Positions 19,374 to 27,429 of a stretch of 64,000 nucleotides of DNA are shown piece by piece. Made by a program: the position numbers and the translations under genes. This DNA is from Comamonadaceae bacterium 2FH (lineage in GTDB: Bacteria; Pseudomonadota; Gammaproteobacteria; Burkholderiales; Burkholderiaceae_C), in assembly GCA_005503335.1 (NCBI GenBank), contig SCMQ01000029.1:1-64000 (forward strand), in the 5' to 3' direction. The notes under the pieces were generated by a model, which was not told the origin of the DNA, did no database searches, and was given only the letters and a program-made list of their open reading frames with translations. Every line of letters begins with the position of its first letter. Positions within the stretch are counted from its first letter, which is position 1.

Positions 19374-20312
19374 TTAAGGGTCGTCCTTCGCGTAGCTGTG
19401 CTCGGCCGGATCACGAGGCGCCTGCGGGGCGTGCCGGTTGCTGCGGGTCTGCTGGTTCGGCAGGCGCACGTGCTCGTCCGTGTGGTCGCCTGCAGCTGGA
19501 CTTGGGATCGCTGTGAGCGCTCGCCGCTGCAGGAGGTAGAGCCGGCCGCCGGCGAACGCCCACTCGAGGTCGTGGCTCCCGCCGAACACCTCGTCGCAGC
19601 GGAGCGCGAGCGCATGAAGCGCGGCGAGCTGTGCATCGTCGAGGCAGAGCACGCGGGAGAGCCCCTCGGGAACGTGTGTGCGGCTTGTGCCGCCTTCCGG
19701 GTCGGTGCGTATGGCGACGTCCTTCAGTCCCGCGATTCGCTCGACGACGGCACCGTCACGCCTCAAGCGGAACCGATCTGGGATGACGAGACCCGCAACG
19801 ACCGACTCCCCGAGCCCCCAGGCCGCCTCGACCACGAGCTCGTCCGACCCGTTGACGGGGTTACGGCTGAAGAGCACGCCGGCGGAGTCCGCGTCGACGA
19901 GCTCCTGTACGACGACGGCCATTCTCGGCTCGCGGGGCAGCCGGAGGCGCTCGCGGTACGCGAACGCTGAAGGCGAGCGCGCCGAGAGCCAGATGGCGGA
20001 CACGGCATCAACGAGCTCGGGCTCGGAGCGCAGGTTCAGCTGCGTCAGGTGCTGTCCTGCGAAGCTCGCCTGCTCGGAGTCCTCACCCACTGCGGACGAG
20101 CGCGCCACGAGCGGGGCGGCGAGCGTGCGAAAGACTGCAGCCAGCCGCTGCCTTGCGTCGCGTTCGTCAGCAACGACTGCATCCACGAACCCGTACGGAA
20201 GCGCGACACCCGCGGGAACGGGCAGGCCCGCACGCGTGGCGGCGGCTAGCTGCGCGGCCTTGCCGCCGAACAGGCTGTCCTCGAGCTCCTCGGTAAGCGC
20301 TGCCGGTTTCAT
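19374..20312 (-). CDS. ATP-grasp (PEP synthase N-domain) subunit of a split dikinase
   Basis: A 312-residue protein equal to only the nucleotide-binding part of PEP synthase/pyruvate phosphate dikinase. GGKAAQLAAATRAGLPVPAG is near residue 17, LVARSSAVGEDSEQASFAGQ near residues 68-87, VVVQELVDADSAGVLFSRNPV near 133-153, EAAWGLGESVVAGLV near 163-177, and the terminal DLEWAFAGGRLYLLQRRALT near 247-266; a non-conserved tail follows. It lacks any swivelling His domain, which is supplied by the gene at 21307-23001. Its ATG overlaps the methyltransferase stop. Phenylphosphate synthase has this same subunit division; rifampin phosphotransferase has the same domains in one chain. Acceptor unknown. 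Confidence 0.85.
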   Translation of the reverse strand: MKPAALTEELEDSLFGGKAAQLAAATRAGLPVPAGVALPYGFVDAVVADERDARQRLAAVFRTLAAPLVARSSAVGEDSEQASFAGQHLTQLNLRSEPELVDAVSAIWLSARSPSAFAYRERLRLPREPRMAVVVQELVDADSAGVLFSRNPVNGSDELVVEAAWGLGESVVAGLVIPDRFRLRRDGAVVERIAGLKDVAIRTDPEGGTSRTHVPEGLSRVLCLDDAQLAALHALALRCDEVFGGSHDLEWAFAGGRLYLLQRRALTAIPSPAAGDHTDEHVRLPNQQTRSNRHAPQAPRDPAEHSYAKDDP

Positions 20313-21310
20313 CGTCGCCTGCCCGTAATCAGGGTGAACGGATACGGGCCCGGGAGGTTGTGACGGCGGGTGTCCTCGAAGCCTCCTTCGCCGAGCCAGT
20401 GTCGGAAGGTCGAGTAGGGGTAGATCCGTCCGCTGCCGGTGCGCAGCACGAGCCCGAGGGCGTAGAGGACGGCCGGCCGCGGTCCGTCGCCGCGCTCGGT
20501 GGGGAGGATGTCGACGATCGCGACCCTGCCGCCCGGTCGCAGGGCCTCGGCGACGCGCCGCACGAGCCGGAGGTTCGCTTCACCGTCGAAGAGGTGGCAG
20601 AGGTTCGCGACGAGCGCGAGGTCGTAGCTTGCGGGCTCGCCCCAGTCGACGTCGAAGGCGTTTCCCTCGACAAACTCGTACTGATCGTCGAGTCCGGCTC
20701 GCCGAACAGCGGCGCGCGTGCTCGCGATCACGCCCGGCAGCTCCACGGCCGTGATCCTGCAGCTCGGATCGCGGCCTGCGAGGGCAAGGCTCCAGGGAGC
20801 GGCCCCCGCGCCGACGTCGAGCACCTGAAGCCTGGGCTGCACGAGAAGGCCGGCTGCGTGCACGGCGCTCTGGCGGAAGAGCGCCCCGAGCTGCGCCACG
20901 AGTCTCGGATAGAGAGACTCCGCTCCCGCGGTCGTCGCTGCGTCCGCCGGCCGACTTTCGCCACGCAGTACCGGCTGGAGGGACGCCCACGGCCTGAATA
21001 GCTCGGCGAGCTCGGCGAGATTCGAAGACGCAGGCCGAAAGCGGTCGTCATCGCCGAGCTCGAGGAGATCTAGACCGGCGAGCGCCGAGAAGAGCGCCTG
21101 GGCGCCCTGCTGCGTCAAGCCGCAGTCGGCGGCCACGGCTGCGGGTTCTGCCGGCGCCTCGGTGACGCGCGCGACCACGCCGAGGTCGAGCGCCGAGTGG
21201 ATGGCGGCGGCTACCGCGCATGCCTCTTGAAGGACGGCCGCCCGCGCAGGAGTGATGGGCAGCGCCTGATCCGGCCGTACCCGTTCGGTCGGTGCGGCTG
21301 CTTCGGTCAT
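20309..21310 (-). CDS. SAM-dependent methyltransferase (O-methyltransferase, acetylserotonin-MT-like)
   Basis: A 333-residue protein with an N-terminal winged-helix dimerisation-type region (AVAAAIHSALDLGVVARV ... GLTQQGAQALFSALAGLDLLEL) and a Rossmann methyltransferase domain with motif I VLDVGAGAAPWSLALAG near residues 171-187 and GGRVAIVDILPTERGDGPRP. This is the layout of small-molecule O-methyltransferases (Methyltransf_2 type). Its ATG overlaps the stop of the upstream His-domain gene, and its stop overlaps the ATG of the ATP-grasp gene (ATGA both times). It is therefore translated between the two halves of one enzyme, which suggests both act on the same compound. Substrate unknown. Confidence 0.85.
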   Translation of the reverse strand: MTEAAAPTERVRPDQALPITPARAAVLQEACAVAAAIHSALDLGVVARVTEAPAEPAAVAADCGLTQQGAQALFSALAGLDLLELGDDDRFRPASSNLAELAELFRPWASLQPVLRGESRPADAATTAGAESLYPRLVAQLGALFRQSAVHAAGLLVQPRLQVLDVGAGAAPWSLALAGRDPSCRITAVELPGVIASTRAAVRRAGLDDQYEFVEGNAFDVDWGEPASYDLALVANLCHLFDGEANLRLVRRVAEALRPGGRVAIVDILPTERGDGPRPAVLYALGLVLRTGSGRIYPYSTFRHWLGEGGFEDTRRHNLPGPYPFTLITGRRR

Positions 21311-23001
21311 GCGACGACCTCGGCCTCGCCCGCGGTGCCATCGACGATCACCCTCGCACCGTCCAGGAGCACGGAGGTCGCATCGGTGCACCCGACGACT
21401 GCTGGCAGCCCGTACTCGCGCGCGACGATCGCGGCGTGCGAGAGCAGCCCGCCCCGGTCGGTCACGATCGCGCCGAGGAGAGGCAGCACGATGTTGAATG
21501 CCGTCGTCGTGGAGTTCGTGACGAGGACGTCGCCCCGCTCGATGCGACCAAACTCCTCGGTGCCGCGAATCACCCGTGCGGTGCCCTCGTACACGCCCGG
21601 GCTGACGCCGAGACCGTGAACCTTTCGCTCCTCGGTGCGTGGCTTCGGCGCGGCGAAGATCGCCTGCACGGCTGCACCGATCGCGCGCTCCAGCCTTGCC
21701 GCCGCGGGCGGCAGCCACTCGGGCGGCAGCGGATCGCCCGGCTCGCCGCCGAGAAACGCCGGCGCATCCGCGTAGCGCGCCTTGAGCCGGTAGCGCGCAC
21801 GCTCGGCCAGTTCCTCGCCCGATGGGCCGTCGCCGGACTCGACGAGGCTTCGCAGCTCCGCGTAGCCAGCCTCGACGAGATGGCGCGGATCGGCGAGCCG
21901 CCCCGCCGCCGTAAGCCGGCGGCCGGCCGCCAGGATCGCGCGCCGCATAATCCCGATCGCCCAGAGGTCGGCGTAGGTGCCCCGCTCGTCGCGTAGCCGG
22001 TAGGTCGCCCGAGCCTCCTCGAGCAGCGCGTCGAAGGCATCGCGATGCCGAGCGGGCACTGCGTCGCGCAACTCAGAGGTCTTCCGGTCCAGGTCCTTCG
22101 CCGGTGGAGTCTCGAGGCGATCGAATGCTGTGCGGATCGCTCCGACGATCAGCTCGGGAAGCTCGTGCACCGACGGGTCGCCCACGTCCTCGCCGTTTAC
22201 CGGCCGGTGGGCGACACGATCGACGTATGCCGAAGCGAGCCGGCCCGTGTCGCCGGACAGCGAGCGAAGCGCGGCGACCACCTCGCCCGGCTCTCCGGCC
22301 GACGTGAGCAAGGCCGTCGCCGCCGTATCCAGTCGGAGAGCGCCGACCAGTCGCTCGAGCTCCTCGTCTGCACCGAGCGGGTCGGGGTTCGCGCCCTGGA
22401 GGAGACCGAGTAACTGGGCCGGCGAGCGGCCTGTCCACTCTTGCGCGTGCACGAGGAAGTCGCCCACAGGCAGGAGCGCCGGCACGTTGAAGAGGTGATG
22501 GATGTACGCGCCATGGATCTGGTTCTCGCGGCAGCGATCGATGTATGCGAGGAGCGCAGGCGTGTCGAGCGCCGCCGGGTCAACCGCGAGCAGCGCGAGG
22601 TGAGCTCGGATCGCCGCGGGCTTCACCTCCCGGTCCCAGCGCTCGAGGTCCTCACGCCAGAGCTTGCGCTCGAACACGGTCGCGCTCGTCTCGAGCCGGC
22701 GCCGAATCATTGGGTGACTGCGCGCGAGCTCGTCCCACACCTCTTTCGGAGGGTGACCGACCGCCTCCCTCGGCGCGCCGACGGGACGTGCGCAGTAGTA
22801 CGGAAACCCGTTGACGAAGCCCGCCTCCAGGTACTCGAGCAACGATCCGTAGCGGCGGAGGCTCTCGCCGAAGCCGCGCTGGAACGCGTCGGGAAAGATC
22901 TCCACGTGGAAGCGGGTCACCGGCCGCGTCCAGTGAGTCGGGTCGAGGAACCACGATCCCGGACCGGGTGGGGTGAAGGTCTGCTCAGCGACGAGTGTCA
23001 T
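21307..23001 (-). CDS. PEP-synthase-type acceptor and swivelling-His subunit of a split dikinase
   Basis: About 564 residues. The C-terminal 100 form the PEP-utiliser mobile domain: GLGVSPGVYEGTARVI followed by the catalytic-His motif GGLLSHAAIVAREYGLPAVVG. The first 450 residues resemble the middle, acceptor-binding region of rifampin phosphotransferase and phenylphosphate synthase alpha subunits (TRFHVEIFPDAFQRGF, ENQIHGAYIHHLFNVPA), not a PEP/pyruvate barrel. Start: ATG 23001 was preferred over TTG 23010 because AAGGAGGT lies directly upstream. It overlaps tetR by 17 bases. Expected chemistry is ATP to His to a hydroxyl acceptor; the acceptor is not known. Confidence 0.82.
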   Translation of the reverse strand: MTLVAEQTFTPPGPGSWFLDPTHWTRPVTRFHVEIFPDAFQRGFGESLRRYGSLLEYLEAGFVNGFPYYCARPVGAPREAVGHPPKEVWDELARSHPMIRRRLETSATVFERKLWREDLERWDREVKPAAIRAHLALLAVDPAALDTPALLAYIDRCRENQIHGAYIHHLFNVPALLPVGDFLVHAQEWTGRSPAQLLGLLQGANPDPLGADEELERLVGALRLDTAATALLTSAGEPGEVVAALRSLSGDTGRLASAYVDRVAHRPVNGEDVGDPSVHELPELIVGAIRTAFDRLETPPAKDLDRKTSELRDAVPARHRDAFDALLEEARATYRLRDERGTYADLWAIGIMRRAILAAGRRLTAAGRLADPRHLVEAGYAELRSLVESGDGPSGEELAERARYRLKARYADAPAFLGGEPGDPLPPEWLPPAAARLERAIGAAVQAIFAAPKPRTEERKVHGLGVSPGVYEGTARVIRGTEEFGRIERGDVLVTNSTTTAFNIVLPLLGAIVTDRGGLLSHAAIVAREYGLPAVVGCTDATSVLLDGARVIVDGTAGEAEVVA

Positions 23002-23614
23002 CGTTACCAACCTCCTTCATGCTTGCCGGATTGCGGCGAAGTTCGTCCGTCAGAACGCGTACGGCCCAGGCGGCGGCCTTGCCGGCCTCCTGGCCCTCGA
23101 GGTCCCACTGGTCGCGCATCGCCTGCCAAGCGGGCGCGCTCACGAGCAGGTAGATCACCGCAAGGGCGCGTCGGCGCTCGGCCGGGCCGAGCCCGCCGGT
23201 GACCTCCCGCATCGCCTTCTCGAACGTCGCCAGTCGCCGGCGCCGCGTGCGGGCCCGGATCTCCTGTCCGCGCTTCGATAGGAGGGCGCGCATCAGCGGC
23301 GCTCGCTCGTCGTACATGCGATAGAGCGCAGGCGCCATCTCGCGGACGCCCTCGAGCGTGTCCGGGTAGGAAAGGAGGACGACCCGGAGGTGCTCCTCCG
23401 CCCACTCACCGAACTCGTCGAAGAGCGCCTCCTTGGTCGGGAAGTGCCGGTAGACGGTACGGACCGACACGCGGGCGCGCATGGCGACAAGCGGAACCGT
23501 GACCTCGTTGACCTCCTCGTCCGCCAGCACATCTGCCGTCGCCTCCAGTATCCGAAGGCGGGTCTGCTCCATCTGTTCTGCGCGGAGCGGGCTCTCGTAC
23601 GTGGTCGTGCTCAT
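22985..23614 (-). CDS. TetR-family regulator of the split-dikinase operon
   Basis: 209 residues with an N-terminal TetR helix-turn-helix (RLRILEATADVLADEEVNEVTVPLVAMRARVSVRTVYRHFPTKEALFDEF is the full domain at about residues 18-67; key piece VSVRTVYRHFPTKEALF). It is the first gene of the four-gene operon and overlaps the next gene by 17 bases. A long dyad overlaps its own start codon, which implies autoregulation of the whole operon. The style (Arg/Ala-rich, actinobacterium-like) differs from flanking host genes. Confidence 0.9.
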   Translation of the reverse strand: MSTTTYESPLRAEQMEQTRLRILEATADVLADEEVNEVTVPLVAMRARVSVRTVYRHFPTKEALFDEFGEWAEEHLRVVLLSYPDTLEGVREMAPALYRMYDERAPLMRALLSKRGQEIRARTRRRRLATFEKAMREVTGGLGPAERRRALAVIYLLVSAPAWQAMRDQWDLEGQEAGKAAAWAVRVLTDELRRNPASMKEVGNDDTRR

Positions 23615-23652
23615 GACACGATTAGGATAATCCGCGTCATGGAATCGTGTCA
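23614..23652. promoter_or_regulatory. Probable TetR operator, 10-bp inverted repeat
   Basis: TGACACGATT (23614-23623) and AATCGTGTCA (23643-23652) are perfect inverted copies 19 bases apart, with a near-palindromic GGATAATCC between them. The dyad covers the region just upstream of the tetR start, where its promoter must be. Confidence 0.7.
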
Positions 23653-23673
23653 AGAAGGCATGACGGCATGTCG

Positions 23674-23943
23674 ACTTTCGAGGTGATTGTTGTCGATCGG
23701 CGCCTCGCCGTCGAGCAGGAATCGCGACAGCGCCTCCCAGTGGTTCAAGCTGTAGTCGATGGTTTTGGCGATGGCGCTGCCGTCGGGCACACGCTTGCGC
23801 TCGTGCTGCAGCCACACATGCAACTCCTCCCACAGAGGCTTGGATCGCTCGTGTCGCACGAGCAGCCGTTGCTCGGCACTCAATGGCCTGGCGTCGCTCT
23901 CGATCCTATACAGCCAGGCAAGGCGCTGGATGAGCTGGGCACG
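23674..23943 (-). mobile_element. IS66-family transposase C-terminal remnant
   Basis: A minus-strand frame of about 90 residues matches the C-terminal part of IS66 transposases (QRLAWLYRIES, LSAEQRLLVRHERSKPLW, LHVWLQHERKRVPDGSAIAK, IDYSLNHWEALSRFL, APIDNN). It is cut on both sides: similarity stops at IDNNHLES near the tetR operator, and begins abruptly where it joins the HTH gene. No inverted ends or other IS66 orfs are present, so it is a non-mobile scar. Confidence 0.85.
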
Positions 23944-24311
23944 GTCAGTTTCATGTCCACCACGATCTCCGACCAAGGTACGTGCACGCGGCCGTCGTCC
24001 ATGCGCTCGACGGCCATCCATTCGATGAGCTGGGTTACGTCGGTATGCACGTTCTTGTAGTCGCGTCCGAGCCGGCGCGCGAGTTCGGCCACAGACAGCG
24101 GGCCGGCTTGGCGCAGGGCGGCGATCAGTTCCCAGCGTTTGGGCGTGAAGGCGGCCAGCATCTGGCCGATTTGTTCGAAGTTCACGCCGAAGCGGGGTTG
24201 CACCTTTTCGCCGCGCGCAATCGCGCGCATGGTGGCGGCCGCGCGGGCGCCAGCGGCGCGCAAGGGCTCGCCAACGGTCACATTCAAAACTTGACTCCTG
24301 ATCGTCATCAC
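23880..24311 (-). CDS. HTH DNA-binding protein with its 3' end replaced by IS66 sequence
   Basis: 143 residues. The first 120 or so look like a winged-HTH regulator found beside toxin-antitoxin genes (RWELIAALRQAGPLSVAELARRLGRDYKNVHTDVTQL, then RMDDGRVHVPWSEIVVDMKL). After about 23945 the frame reads out-of-frame through IS66 DNA, giving a spurious Ser-rich tail. The natural protein probably ended near the VDMKL segment, so loss is small and function may persist. Its ATG overlaps the higA stop, making it the third gene of a higB-higA-HTH series. Confidence 0.75.
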   Translation of the reverse strand: MMTIRSQVLNVTVGEPLRAAGARAAATMRAIARGEKVQPRFGVNFEQIGQMLAAFTPKRWELIAALRQAGPLSVAELARRLGRDYKNVHTDVTQLIEWMAVERMDDGRVHVPWSEIVVDMKLTVPSSSSALPGCIGSRATPGH

Positions 24312-24682
24312 GCCGCCTGCTTCAACTCATACCCCGCAATCAGAAGATCGGCTGGCAAAGCCAGTCCGGTGGACAGGCGCCGGATCATTTCCAGCGACAA
24401 GGGGCGCATGCGGTTGAGTATCTCGGCCACACGGGCGCGCGAGCCGATGTAAGGCTCCAGGTCCTTGCGGGTCAGTTGCCGCGCTTCCATGACGTGCAGC
24501 AGCAGGTTTACCGGGTCCACCTCGGGCACGGCGATGTGGGTCTTCTCGTACTCCTCCACCAGCAGGCTGAGCACTTCCAGTTCGTCGGCTTCGGGCGACT
24601 TGGCCGGCGCGTCCCATAGCGCCTCGATACGTTGCAGTGCGGCGCGGTGGTCGGCCTTGGTGCGGATGGGTTTGATGTTCAT
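24308..24682 (-). CDS. higA: HigA-family antitoxin (HTH)
   Basis: 124 residues starting MNIKPIRTKADHRAALQRIEALWDA, an N-terminus characteristic of HigA-type antitoxins. The C-terminal XRE-like HTH (ARQLTRKDLEPYIGSRARVAEILN) binds DNA and autoregulates in this family. It follows the toxin gene by 7 bases, the reverse toxin-first order typical of higBA. The ATG at 24682 was chosen over a longer frame for the family N-terminus. Confidence 0.92.
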   Translation of the reverse strand: MNIKPIRTKADHRAALQRIEALWDAPAKSPEADELEVLSLLVEEYEKTHIAVPEVDPVNLLLHVMEARQLTRKDLEPYIGSRARVAEILNRMRPLSLEMIRRLSTGLALPADLLIAGYELKQAA

Positions 24683-24689
24683 GGCGGCC

Positions 24690-24983
24690 TCACACGGTTG
24701 TGGCATCAATCTGGTCATATTGGCGATGCGTTCCAACGAAGCGGATGTACGCGATCTGCCGGTTGTAGTGCATCGCCACCACTAGCCGGTAATCGTTGCC
24801 CTTGATGTTGAACACGACCCGATTGCCCGCCACAAAGCTGGCATTGCGGTAGGCGGCTTTCACGTTCGCGGGTGCCGCCCAGCGGGCCCGGCTGGCGATC
24901 GCATACCAGGCGCTCAGCGGCTCCAGCGCGTCGGGGTGCCTGACCCAGAAATCCCGCAGAGTGCCCAGGGCGACGATTCGCAT
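24690..24983 (-). CDS. higB: HigB-family mRNA interferase toxin
   Basis: 97 residues of the RelE-superfamily HigB type: MRIVALGTLRDFWVRHPDALEPLSAWY, AYRNASFVAGNRVVFNIKGNDYRLVVAMHYN and the terminal IRFVGTHRQYDQIDA. These are ribosome-dependent RNases neutralised by HigA. It is the first gene of the higBA-HTH operon, within the island between acnB and the molybdopterin enzyme. Confidence 0.94.
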   Translation of the reverse strand: MRIVALGTLRDFWVRHPDALEPLSAWYAIASRARWAAPANVKAAYRNASFVAGNRVVFNIKGNDYRLVVAMHYNRQIAYIRFVGTHRQYDQIDATTV

Positions 24984-25038
24984 GCCTGCACTCTAGCATG
25001 CTCCCATTTTGGGATCAACTCTCTCTCGCGGGCAATAC

Positions 25039-25055
25039 GCTATCAGGTTGATAGC
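25039..25055. repeat. Short hairpin GCTATCA-GGT-TGATAGC
   Basis: A 7-bp perfect stem in the 136-base gap between higB and the oxidoreductase. The TGATAGCTG context recalls a small intergenic repeat often seen in Comamonadaceae, but only one copy is visible here. An AT-rich hairpin (TTTTC/GAAAA) follows near 25090-25105, downstream of the oxidoreductase stop on its strand. Confidence 0.35.
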
Positions 25056-25119
25056 TGACTGCAAAATAAAGGCAAAGGGTTGAAGTAGATTTTCCTTGAG
25101 AAAATTTACAAATCCTGCT

Positions 25120-27342
25120 TCAGGTAGCCGTCAACTGCACCGCCACGCCGCTCAGCACCGCGTTGCCCGACAGCGGGTCGCGCGCGTTCTCGTCCAGCAG
25201 GGCGTTGAGGTTGGCGCCCGGACGCTGGGCGGCAACGCCCAGGCGCGTGCCCTCGAGGTCGTGCCCCCAGCCATGCGGCAGGCTCACCACGCCGGGCATC
25301 ATCTCGTCGCTTACTTGCACCTGGGCTTCGATGCTGCGGCCCTGGCTGCTGATGCGCGCGAGCGCGCCGTCGGCCAGGCCCAGGCGCTGCGCGTCCTCTG
25401 GGTTCACCAGCGCGGTGCAGCGCATCGGGCCCTTGGCCAGCAGCGGCAGGTTGTGCATCCAGCTGTTGTTGGAGCGCGGGTCACGCCGCCCGACGATCAC
25501 CATCTCGGGCACCGGCTGGCCCAGGTCGGCGACGGCGCGCTGCAGGTCCTGCAGTAGGGCAGGGGGCGCGAGCTCGATGCGTCCGGACGGCGTGCGCAGC
25601 AGCTCGGGGATGCGCGGCGCCAGCGGGCCGAGGTCTATGCCGCCTTCGGCCGCTTTCACTTTCGCGAGCGTGAGCCCTTGGGGCCGGCGGCCGAACTGGT
25701 CGCCGTAAGGCCCGCTGCGCAGCGCCACCTCGAGCAGGCGGTCGGGGCCGCGCAGGCCTTCGGTGGCGGCCAGCACCGCGCCCACATCGTCGCCGAACAG
25801 CCTGCGCGCATCCTGCGCGAACTGGGCGTCGTCGAGGGCCTGCGGGTCCGCCTGCGCGCCCAGGCCGGACGCGATGGCCGCCAGCCTGAGCAGCGTCTCC
25901 CATTCCTGCGGCTGGCCCTCGGCGCGTGGCAGCACGGGCGCGCTGTAGCGCGCGTGGTTGCGCCAGGAGAGCTGGGGGAAGGCCACGTCGTAATGCATGT
26001 CCTCTAGCGGCGAGGGGGCGGGCAGGATCACGTCGGCATGGCGCGTGGTTTCGTTGAGGTAGATGTCCAGGCTGAGCATGAAGTCCAGCCCATCGAGCGC
26101 GCGCGCCAGCCGTTCGCCGTTGGGCGAAGACAGCACCGGGTTGGTGGCGACGGTGACCAGGGCCCTAATCTGGCCCTCGCCTGCGGTCTCTATCTCTTCG
26201 GCCAGGCAGGTGATGGGCAGCTCGCCCATGATTTCCGGCGCGCCGCCCACGCGGCTGGCATGGCGGCCGGTGACCACGCCGCGCCCCGAGCCGGGCTGGC
26301 CGCTGGTGTTGGCGGCAAACGCAGCGGCCTTGGGGAACATGGCGCCGCCGGGTTCGTCGAGGTGGCCGGTCAGGATGTTGAGCAGGTCGATCAGCCAGGT
26401 GGCTAGGCTGCCGTAGGCCTGGGTGCAGGTGCCGATGCGGCCGTAGACCGCGGCGCGTTCGGTGCCGGCCAGCTGGCGCGCCAGGCGCCGGATGGCGTCC
26501 GCGTGCAGGCCGCAGCGCGCGGCCACCGCATCGGCGCTGAAGGACTGCACCGCGGCGCGCACCTGGTCCACGCCGTTCACGAAAGGCCCGAGGCGGCCGA
26601 GCTTGACCAACTGCTCGTCGAACAGCGTGTGCAGCATGCCCAGCAGCAGGAAGGCGTCGGCGCCGGGGCGGATGAAGTGGTGCTCGTCGGCCAGCGCTGC
26701 GGTTTCGGTGCGGCGCGGGTCGATCACCACCAGCCGGCCGCCGCGTGCGCGCAGCGCCTTGGCCTTGCCGCGAAAATCGGGCACGGTCCACATGCTGCCG
26801 TTGCTCGCGACCGGGTTGGCGCCCAGCATGAGCAGGAAGTCGCAGCGCGCTATGTCGGGCACCGGCACGCTCATCCAGTGGCCGAACAGCAGGCCGCTGG
26901 CCAGGTGGCGCGGCATCTGGTCCAGCGTGGCCGCGGTGAAGACGTTGCGCGTGCCCAGCGCCTTGACCAGCCGCGTGAAGTACAGCAGCAGGCCGATCTT
27001 GTGCGCCGAGGGGTTGCCTACGACCAGCCCCGTCGACTGGGGCCCGCGCGCGGCCAGCAGCGGCGGCAGGCGGCGTTCGATCTCGGCGAAGGCATCGTCC
27101 CAGCTCGCCGGCTCGAACCGGCCCTGGCGCTTGATCAGCGGCTGGCGCAGGCGGTCGGGGTCTTCGTGCAGGTCTTTCAGCGCCACGCCCTTGGGGCAGA
27201 TGTAGCCGGCGCTGAAGACGTCGGCCTCATGGCCGCGGATGCCGATGACCCGCCCGTCGCTGAGCTTGAGCTCGAGGCCGCAGCAGGCCTCGCACAGCGG
27301 GCAGATGCGGTGGTGTACGGTGTGCGGTGCATCGGTGTTCAT
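25120..27342 (-). CDS. Molybdopterin-dependent oxidoreductase, FdhF/BisC family
   Basis: 740 residues. An N-terminal [4Fe-4S] site (C14, C17, C21 and C49 in HRICPLCEACCG and GYICPKG) is followed by the molybdopterin domain (FLLMLGANPVASNG, VVIDPRRTETAALAD) and the C-terminal dinucleotide-binding domain (SLPHGWGHDLEGTRLGV). No Tat signal is present, so it is probably cytoplasmic. No Sec codon is seen; the region of the Mo ligand reads GRIGTCTQAYGS. It stands alone, without iron-sulfur or membrane partner genes. Formate, thiosulfate or another substrate cannot be chosen from sequence. Confidence 0.85.
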   Translation of the reverse strand: MNTDAPHTVHHRICPLCEACCGLELKLSDGRVIGIRGHEADVFSAGYICPKGVALKDLHEDPDRLRQPLIKRQGRFEPASWDDAFAEIERRLPPLLAARGPQSTGLVVGNPSAHKIGLLLYFTRLVKALGTRNVFTAATLDQMPRHLASGLLFGHWMSVPVPDIARCDFLLMLGANPVASNGSMWTVPDFRGKAKALRARGGRLVVIDPRRTETAALADEHHFIRPGADAFLLLGMLHTLFDEQLVKLGRLGPFVNGVDQVRAAVQSFSADAVAARCGLHADAIRRLARQLAGTERAAVYGRIGTCTQAYGSLATWLIDLLNILTGHLDEPGGAMFPKAAAFAANTSGQPGSGRGVVTGRHASRVGGAPEIMGELPITCLAEEIETAGEGQIRALVTVATNPVLSSPNGERLARALDGLDFMLSLDIYLNETTRHADVILPAPSPLEDMHYDVAFPQLSWRNHARYSAPVLPRAEGQPQEWETLLRLAAIASGLGAQADPQALDDAQFAQDARRLFGDDVGAVLAATEGLRGPDRLLEVALRSGPYGDQFGRRPQGLTLAKVKAAEGGIDLGPLAPRIPELLRTPSGRIELAPPALLQDLQRAVADLGQPVPEMVIVGRRDPRSNNSWMHNLPLLAKGPMRCTALVNPEDAQRLGLADGALARISSQGRSIEAQVQVSDEMMPGVVSLPHGWGHDLEGTRLGVAAQRPGANLNALLDENARDPLSGNAVLSGVAVQLTAT

Positions 27343-27429
27343 GCGGGACTCCTGTGCTGCGCTGCATTGAAGCGGCAGCGCGTGGCGCTGTCGGTCACAC
27401 GGGCGACAGCCACCGACCCGCTCCGCCCC

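Noticed and set aside
21307-23001. Reading the 564-residue protein as a PEP synthase or enzyme I
   Set aside because: The PEP/pyruvate TIM barrel is absent, and the mobile domain is preceded by an acceptor-type region, so PEP synthesis is unlikely.
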